Source: Pseudomonadota bacterium (GTDB taxonomy: Bacteria > Pseudomonadota > Alphaproteobacteria > Acetobacterales > Acetobacteraceae). From it: DNA of 10,077 bases. How positions within the stretch are numbered: position 1 is the stretch's first letter; each line of letters starts with the position of its first letter. Where the stretch lies: NCBI GenBank assembly GCA_023424475.1, contig JAFADX010000371.1:1-10077 (forward strand), given 5' to 3'. Shown here piece by piece: positions 6,170-10,077 of this stretch. The position numbers and the translations under genes are program-made. The notes beneath the pieces were generated by a model. The model saw nothing but the letters and a program-made list of their open reading frames with translations, searched no databases and was not told the DNA's origin.

Positions 6170-7438
6170 CTAGGCTGCGGCGTCGCGCAGATACGCCGCG
6201 AAGGTCGCGGCAGCGGCCATCAGGTCGGCGGTCTCCATGGCTTCGCACGGGTTGTGGCTGCCATGGGCGTTGCGGACCAGCAGCAACCCGGTCGGGACGC
6301 CCTGGGCGGCGAAGTTCGCCGCGTCGTGGGAGGCGGGCGAACCGAGCGGCATGCTCGCGACGCCCATGCGCGCCGCGGCGGCGGCCAGCCCGGCCTGGAT
6401 CGCGGGGTCGCAAGGCCCGACCGGGGCCGCGTTGCGCGGGCCGGGATCGATGGCCACGCCGCGGCGTGCGCCGACCTCGGCCAGGATGGCCCGGAAGCGG
6501 CCCTCCAGGGCGGCGAGATGGCCGGCATCATAGGCGCGCAGGTCGATCGAGAAGGTGAAGTCGCCCGCGACGACGGTGATCTCGTGCCTCGCCGTATCGG
6601 TATGGAAGCGGCCGATGGTGAAGGCCATGGCGCGGCCCGCCGCCTCCTCCTCCGCCCACAGCGCATCGAGGGCGGCGTAGATCTCCGCCCCCGCCAGCGC
6701 GGCGTCGCGGCGGAAGCGGCGGGGCAGGCCGACATGCGCGTCCTCGCCCGTGATCCTGACGGCGGCGTGGCGGATGTTGCCGGGGATGCCGGTCGCGACC
6801 GCAACGGGAATACCGGCTTCGACCAGGCTTGGCGCCTGCTCGATATGCGCCTCGAGGAAGCAGGCGACGGGTCCTGGCGGCAGCAACCGCGCGCCGGGGC
6901 GGATCGCCGCGGGATCGCCGCCGCAGGCTGCGATGTGCTCGGCGAGCGTCAGCCCGCTGTCGGCGCGGCGGCGGTCCAGTGCCTCCGGCGGCAGGATGCC
7001 GAGTGCGGCGCGGCTGCCGATCAGGCCGAGGCCGAACCACACCGCCTCCTCGCAGCGGAAGGCGGCGACGGTGATGTCGGCGCGGGGTGCGAAGCCCGTC
7101 GCATGCAGGGCCGAGACGGCGGCCAGCGCCGCGATCACCCCCGCCGCCCCGTCGAAGTTCCCGCCGTGGCGCACGCTGTCGAAATGCGAGCCGAGCACGA
7201 CCCGTGGCGCCGCACGGTCCGCGCCCGGCCAGGTCATGTAGAGGTTCGCCGCCGCGTCGCGCACGACCTCAAGGCCGAGCCGCCGCGCCTCGGCGATGGC
7301 GAGGTCGTGCGCGGCGTTCTCGCGCTCCCCGAAGGCGTGGCGCGTGATGCCCGGAGGATCGGCCCCGATCGCCGCCAGGCGGTCGAGCATCACCTGCACG
7401 CGCGGCGCCTCGGCCGCGAGCGCGGCGGGGAGGCTCAC
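6170..7438 (-). CDS. M20-family amidohydrolase (N-carbamoyl-L-amino acid hydrolase / allantoate amidohydrolase type)
   Basis: Zinc-dependent cytosolic hydrolase that cleaves carbamoyl or amide groups from N-carbamoyl amino acids, ureidopropionate or allantoate-like substrates. The 422-aa length is normal for the family. Motifs: GSHFDSV with His85 and Asp87; NFDGAAG with Asp96; CEEAVWF with Glu130 (general base) and Glu131 (metal); FLEAHIEQ with His198; GEDAH with His235 and RRD at 243-245 (dimer/lid region); SHDAANFA at 370-377; GSHNPCEAME with His395. The spacing of His85, Asp96, Glu131, His198 and His395 fits the two-metal ligand set of beta-ureidopropionase-like enzymes. EEAVWF instead of the usual EEGxRF, and HVGLP instead of HAGTTP, suggest an unusual substrate. 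The start is a GTG overlapping the CoA-transferase stop in GTGA, which implies translational coupling; Met17 at 7390 is an alternative. Substrate assignment is not possible from sequence. Confidence 0.9.
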   Translation of the reverse strand: MSLPAALAAEAPRVQVMLDRLAAIGADPPGITRHAFGERENAAHDLAIAEARRLGLEVVRDAAANLYMTWPGADRAAPRVVLGSHFDSVRHGGNFDGAAGVIAALAAVSALHATGFAPRADITVAAFRCEEAVWFGLGLIGSRAALGILPPEALDRRRADSGLTLAEHIAACGGDPAAIRPGARLLPPGPVACFLEAHIEQAPSLVEAGIPVAVATGIPGNIRHAAVRITGEDAHVGLPRRFRRDAALAGAEIYAALDALWAEEEAAGRAMAFTIGRFHTDTARHEITVVAGDFTFSIDLRAYDAGHLAALEGRFRAILAEVGARRGVAIDPGPRNAAPVGPCDPAIQAGLAAAAARMGVASMPLGSPASHDAANFAAQGVPTGLLLVRNAHGSHNPCEAMETADLMAAAATFAAYLRDAAA

Positions 7439-8550
7439 GCGCGGAGTTCCGCCATCACCTCGCCCGTGTGCTGGCCGAGCGCCGGCGCCTGCGCCTGCCA
7501 GTGGCCGAGCCCCGGCAGCATCGGCAGCGGCACCTCGCCAAGCTGCGGCTGCTTCACCCGCGACGCCGCGCCATAGGCGGCGACATGCTCGTTGGCGAGC
7601 CAGTCGAGCGGCGTGTTCACCCGGTCCGAGAGCAGCCGCGCGCCCTGCAGCCGCGCGATCCATTCCGCCGAGGGCCGCTTCGCGAAGACCTCGCGGATGA
7701 TGGCGTAGAGCGCCTCCCGGTTCTCCCAGCGCAGCGGGAAGGTGGCGAAGCGCGGGTCGGCCTTCGCCTCCGGAATATCGAGCGCGTCGCAGATGGCGAG
7801 CCATTCGCTCTCCCGCACCAGCGTCACCATCACCCAGGCGCCGTCCGCGCATTGGTAGGCCCCGGCCGGCGCATTGGGCGGGGCGGCCGACTTGCCCTGG
7901 TAGCCCCATTCCGCGATCTGGTGCGTCAGCAGGTTCGAGGTCGCGGCCATCAGCGACATGTCGATGACGCGCCGGCGCTTCGCCGTGTCCTGGGCGCGCG
8001 CCGCAAGCGCGACCTGCACGGCCGAGAAGGCGTAGATGCCGGTCGCCATGTCCGAGATGAACGGCCCCGCCTTGTGCGGCGAGCCGTCCGCGCCGGCATT
8101 GAGCGAGACGAAGCCCGAGAAGGCCTGCGCGACCGAATCGGTGCAGGGGCGCTCGCGATAGGGGCCGGACTGGCCGAAGCCGGAGATCGAGAGGCAGATT
8201 GCGTCCTCCTTCGCATTCTCCGGCCCGAGGCCGATGCGCGCGGCGACGCCGGGACGGAAGGCCTCGATCAGCACGTCGGCCCGCGCCGCGAGCTTCGCGG
8301 CGGCCGCGCGGCCCTCGTCCGCCTTCAGGTCGAGCACCACGCTGCGCTTGCCGCGGTTGAAGCAGACCGTCATCACCGAGACGCCATCCTGCGCCGAACC
8401 GAGCCCGCGCGACCAGTCGCCCTCGGCGGGCTCGAGCTTGATGACGTCGGCCCCGCAGGCGGCGAGCATCATGCCGCAATAGGGCCCGGCGATCCCCTGG
8501 CCGGCATCGAGCACCCGGATGCCCTTGTAGGGGCGCATCGCCTCGTCCAT
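7435..8550 (-). CDS. CaiB/BaiF family (type III) CoA-transferase
   Basis: Transfers CoA between an acyl-CoA donor and a carboxylic acid through an aspartyl-CoA intermediate, as in formyl-CoA or carnitine CoA-transferase. The protein is 371 aa, within the family range of about 370-430. The N-terminal signature is GIRVLDAGQGIAGPYCGMMLA (split: GIRVLDAGQG at 10-19, IAGPYCGMMLA at 20-30), followed by GADVIKLE at 33-40, NRGKRSVVLDLK at 65-76, and FGQSGPYRERP at 125-135. A conserved DSVAQAFSG begins at Asp138. The SDMATGIYA stretch places Asp167 at the position of the nucleophilic aspartate of formyl-CoA transferase. The start is ATG at 8550, backed by a strong Shine-Dalgarno GGAGG at 8558-8562 with a 7-nt spacer. 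It is the first gene of a two-gene operon with the amidohydrolase, overlapping it by 4 bp. The divergent Bug receptor gene suggests that the transported acid is its substrate; this is inference. Confidence 0.94.
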   Translation of the reverse strand: MDEAMRPYKGIRVLDAGQGIAGPYCGMMLAACGADVIKLEPAEGDWSRGLGSAQDGVSVMTVCFNRGKRSVVLDLKADEGRAAAAKLAARADVLIEAFRPGVAARIGLGPENAKEDAICLSISGFGQSGPYRERPCTDSVAQAFSGFVSLNAGADGSPHKAGPFISDMATGIYAFSAVQVALAARAQDTAKRRRVIDMSLMAATSNLLTHQIAEWGYQGKSAAPPNAPAGAYQCADGAWVMVTLVRESEWLAICDALDIPEAKADPRFATFPLRWENREALYAIIREVFAKRPSAEWIARLQGARLLSDRVNTPLDWLANEHVAAYGAASRVKQPQLGEVPLPMLPGLGHWQAQAPALGQHTGEVMAELRA

Positions 8551-8615
8551 CGCGTTTCCTCCAGCGTGATACCGGCCTATCCTGCCGCGAAGATGCAATT
8601 AGGGAAGGGGACCCT
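8551..8615. promoter_or_regulatory. Divergent intergenic region with two ribosome binding sites
   Basis: This 65-bp gap must hold the leaders, and probably overlapping promoters, of the minus-strand CoA-transferase operon and the plus-strand Bug receptor operon. GGAGGAAA (minus strand, 8555-8562) serves the former, and AGGGAAGGGG (8601-8610, 5 nt before ATG) the latter. The middle (8563-8600) is relatively AT-rich for this window (CGTGATACC, GATGCAATT), but I cannot pick reliable -35/-10 boxes. Such tight divergence often implies joint regulation. Confidence 0.5.
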
Positions 8616-9572
8616 ATGAAGATCACGCGACGCGCGGCGCTCGGCACCGTCCTGGCCGCGCCCGCGCTGGCGCAGGGCTGGCCGAGCCGGCCGGTGCGCT
8701 GCATCGTGCCCTACCCGCCCGGCGGGCCGACGGACCTGGTGGGCCGCGTCGCGGCCCAGCGCGCGCAGCGGGAACTCGGCCAGCCGCTCGTGATCGAGAA
8801 CAAGCCCGGCGCCTCGGGGACCATCGGGTCCGCGGAAGTGGCGCGCGCCGCCCCGGACGGCCAGGTCTTCCTGGTCAATGCCTCGGCGCACGTGATCATC
8901 CCGCACATCAACCGCAGCCTGCCCTACGACGCGCTCAACGACTTCACGCCGGTGACGAACATCGCGACGGTGCCCCTGGTCGCGCTGGTGAACCCGCGCC
9001 TGCCGGTGCGCTCGCTGCGCGAACTCGCCGACCATGCGAAGGCCCATCCGGGGCAGGTGAGCTATGCCTCCTCCTCGATCGGCGGGGCGCAGCACCTGGC
9101 GGGCGAGATGTTCAAGCAGATCGCCGGGGTGGACATGGTGCACGTGCCCTACCGCGGCGCCGGGCCGGCGATCCAGGACCTGATCGCGGGCAACGTGCAG
9201 GTGATGTTCGACAGCGTGCCGGCCGGCGCCGGCGCGGTGCGCGAAGGGCTGCTCAGGCCGCTCGCGGCGCTCGACCCACACCGCATCGCCGTCTATCCGG
9301 ACCTGCCGGCCTCGGCCGAGGCCGGCTTCCCGGACCTCGTGATCTCGACCTGGTACGGCTTCTGGGCGCCGCCGCGCACGCCGATGGCGATCGCCGGGCG
9401 GATGCGGGCCGCCGTCGCGGCCGCGGTCCAGGATCCGGAGGTGCAGGCCCGTCTGGCAACCCTCGGCGCCACGCCGGTGGCCGATTCGCCTTCCGACTTC
9501 GACGCCTTCTGCCGCCGTGAGTCCGGGAAGTACGGCGCGATCGTGCGCACCGCCAACATCACCATGAACTGA
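8616..9572 (+). CDS. Bug/TctC family tripartite tricarboxylate transporter substrate-binding protein
   Basis: Periplasmic solute receptor that binds an organic acid or related small molecule and delivers it to a TctAB-type permease. The protein is 318 aa, standard for the family. The N-terminus MKITRRAALGTVLAAPALAQ is a signal peptide with probable cleavage ALA|Q after residue 19; the twin arginines at 5-6 give it a Tat-like look without a full Tat consensus. Family motifs follow: RCIVPYPPGGPTDLVGR at about 28-44, ENKPGASGTIGS, the YDALNDFTPVT block, GQVSYASSS, HVPYRGAGPAIQDLIAGNV, and the typical C-terminal PEVQARLATLGATPV. No permease genes are in view. Many Bug proteins are orphans that share one permease encoded elsewhere. 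The start is supported by AGGGAAGGGG 5 nt upstream. It forms a probable operon with the oxidoreductase 6 bp downstream and is divergent from the CoA-transferase. Confidence 0.96.
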   Translation: MKITRRAALGTVLAAPALAQGWPSRPVRCIVPYPPGGPTDLVGRVAAQRAQRELGQPLVIENKPGASGTIGSAEVARAAPDGQVFLVNASAHVIIPHINRSLPYDALNDFTPVTNIATVPLVALVNPRLPVRSLRELADHAKAHPGQVSYASSSIGGAQHLAGEMFKQIAGVDMVHVPYRGAGPAIQDLIAGNVQVMFDSVPAGAGAVREGLLRPLAALDPHRIAVYPDLPASAEAGFPDLVISTWYGFWAPPRTPMAIAGRMRAAVAAAVQDPEVQARLATLGATPVADSPSDFDAFCRRESGKYGAIVRTANITMN

Positions 9573-9578
9573 GACCGC

Positions 9579-10077
9579 ATGCGCGCGATCCTCTGCGAGT
9601 CCTGGCGGGATTTCGACGAGCTCGAGATCCGCGATGTCCCTCCGCCGCCGCTGCGGCCGGGCGGCGTGCGCATCCGGGTCGCGGCGGCGGGCGTGTCCTT
9701 CGCGACCCAGCTCGTCGTCGCCGGCAAGTATCAGCGCAGGCCGCCGCTGCCCTTCGTCCCCGGCACCGAGGTGGTGGGAACGGTCATCGAGTCCGCGCCG
9801 GGCGCCGAGGCCCCGCCGCCCGGCACGCGCGTCTTCGCGGTGCTCGACTGGGGCGGCTATGCCGAGGAAGCGATCGCCGACGACATCCACGTCATCCCCA
9901 TCCCGGATGGCCTGCCGATGGAGCCGGCCGTCGCCTTTCCGATCTCCTACCCGACCGCCGGGTCGGGGCTGCTCTGGCGCGGGCGCATCGCCGCCGGGGA
10001 CTGGGTCCTGGTGCACGGGGCGGCCGGCGGCGTGGGCCTGGCAGGCGTCGAGATCGCCAGGGCGGTCGGCGCCCGGG
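9579..10077 (+). CDS. Zinc-less quinone oxidoreductase-type MDR protein, N-terminal part, cut by right edge
   Basis: NADPH-dependent medium-chain dehydrogenase/reductase of the quinone oxidoreductase group. 166 codons are visible, beginning MRAILCESWRDFDELEIRD. The GroES-like catalytic domain contains GVSFATQLVVAGKYQ (about 38-52) and PFVPGTEVVGTV (about 58-69). The catalytic Cys and His zinc ligands of alcohol dehydrogenases are absent, which fits the zinc-less subfamily. AFPISYPTAGSGLL precedes the nucleotide-binding fold, with its glycine motif VHGAAGGVGLAGVEIA before the edge. The ATG lies 6 bp after the receptor stop with only a weak GAGA upstream, so translation probably depends on coupling to the receptor gene. 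Proteins of this group reduce quinones or enoyl/enone compounds; here a role in downstream catabolism is a guess from context. Confidence 0.92.
   Translation, partial: MRAILCESWRDFDELEIRDVPPPPLRPGGVRIRVAAAGVSFATQLVVAGKYQRRPPLPFVPGTEVVGTVIESAPGAEAPPPGTRVFAVLDWGGYAEEAIADDIHVIPIPDGLPMEPAVAFPISYPTAGSGLLWRGRIAAGDWVLVHGAAGGVGLAGVEIARAVGAR

Noticed and set aside
6104..8619. Plus-strand long frames opposite the amidohydrolase and CoA-transferase
   Set aside because: The minus-strand genes have complete catalytic motifs and a strong RBS; the plus-strand products are compositionally biased shadows.
8616..8680. Tat signal peptide on the Bug receptor
   Set aside because: RR is present at residues 5-6, but the following residues do not fit the SRRxFLK consensus; a Sec signal is as likely.
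8577..10016. Minus-strand frame of about 479 codons opposite the Bug receptor and MDR genes
   Set aside because: The plus strand encodes two clear families here; the antisense product is Arg/His/Gly-rich without motifs.
1..10077. CRISPR array, tRNA/rRNA genes, insertion sequences, prophage or defence-island genes
   Set aside because: No regularly spaced repeats, tRNA-like cloverleaf, transposase, integrase or phage motifs were seen. The coding content is accounted for by six genes.

Overview
The window is about 10 kb of very GC-rich DNA with GC-biased third codon positions and few intergenic bases. It carries a Bug/TctC-type solute receptor, a type III CoA-transferase and a non-lipidated alphaproteobacterial-style alpha-2-macroglobulin. 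Together these suggest an alphaproteobacterium, most likely Acetobacteraceae (Roseomonas-like). That placement is an inference from gene style, not from a marker gene.

Left block (1-5941, minus strand): an envelope pair. A bacterial alpha-2-macroglobulin (1701 aa from the chosen start, intact CLEQ thioester motif, cleavable signal peptide, no lipobox) is followed by the N-terminal part of penicillin-binding protein 1C, which runs off the left edge. This order matches the well-known yfhM-pbpC pair. The accepted idea is that the macroglobulin traps foreign proteases in the periplasm while PBP1C repairs the damaged wall. Between the two genes lies a 157-bp gap filled by two REP-like hairpin units in inverted orientation (a REPIN-like element). 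It directly abuts the PBP1C start.

Regulatory gap (5942-6169): 228 bp with no gene. It contains an exact TGTGA-N6-TCACA CRP-type palindrome about 80 bp before the macroglobulin start. It also holds a GGTGAAC/GTTCACC hairpin just after the stop of the next gene, and two weaker inverted repeats.

Right block (6170-10077): a small-molecule uptake and catabolism locus. On the minus strand, a CaiB/BaiF CoA-transferase overlaps by 4 bp an M20-type amidohydrolase (N-carbamoyl amino acid hydrolase/allantoate amidohydrolase family). On the plus strand, divergently transcribed from a 65-bp shared gap, is a Bug/TctC periplasmic receptor. A zinc-less quinone-oxidoreductase-type MDR protein follows 6 bp later and is cut by the right edge. 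The likely logic is capture of an organic acid or amide by the receptor, hydrolysis of a carbamoyl or amide bond, and CoA activation; the substrate cannot be read from the sequence. No RNA genes, insertion sequences, phage genes or CRISPR arrays were seen. Most of the window is ordinary chromosomal content. The best second-look items are the REPIN-like element at the pbpC start and the CRP-type site before the macroglobulin gene.
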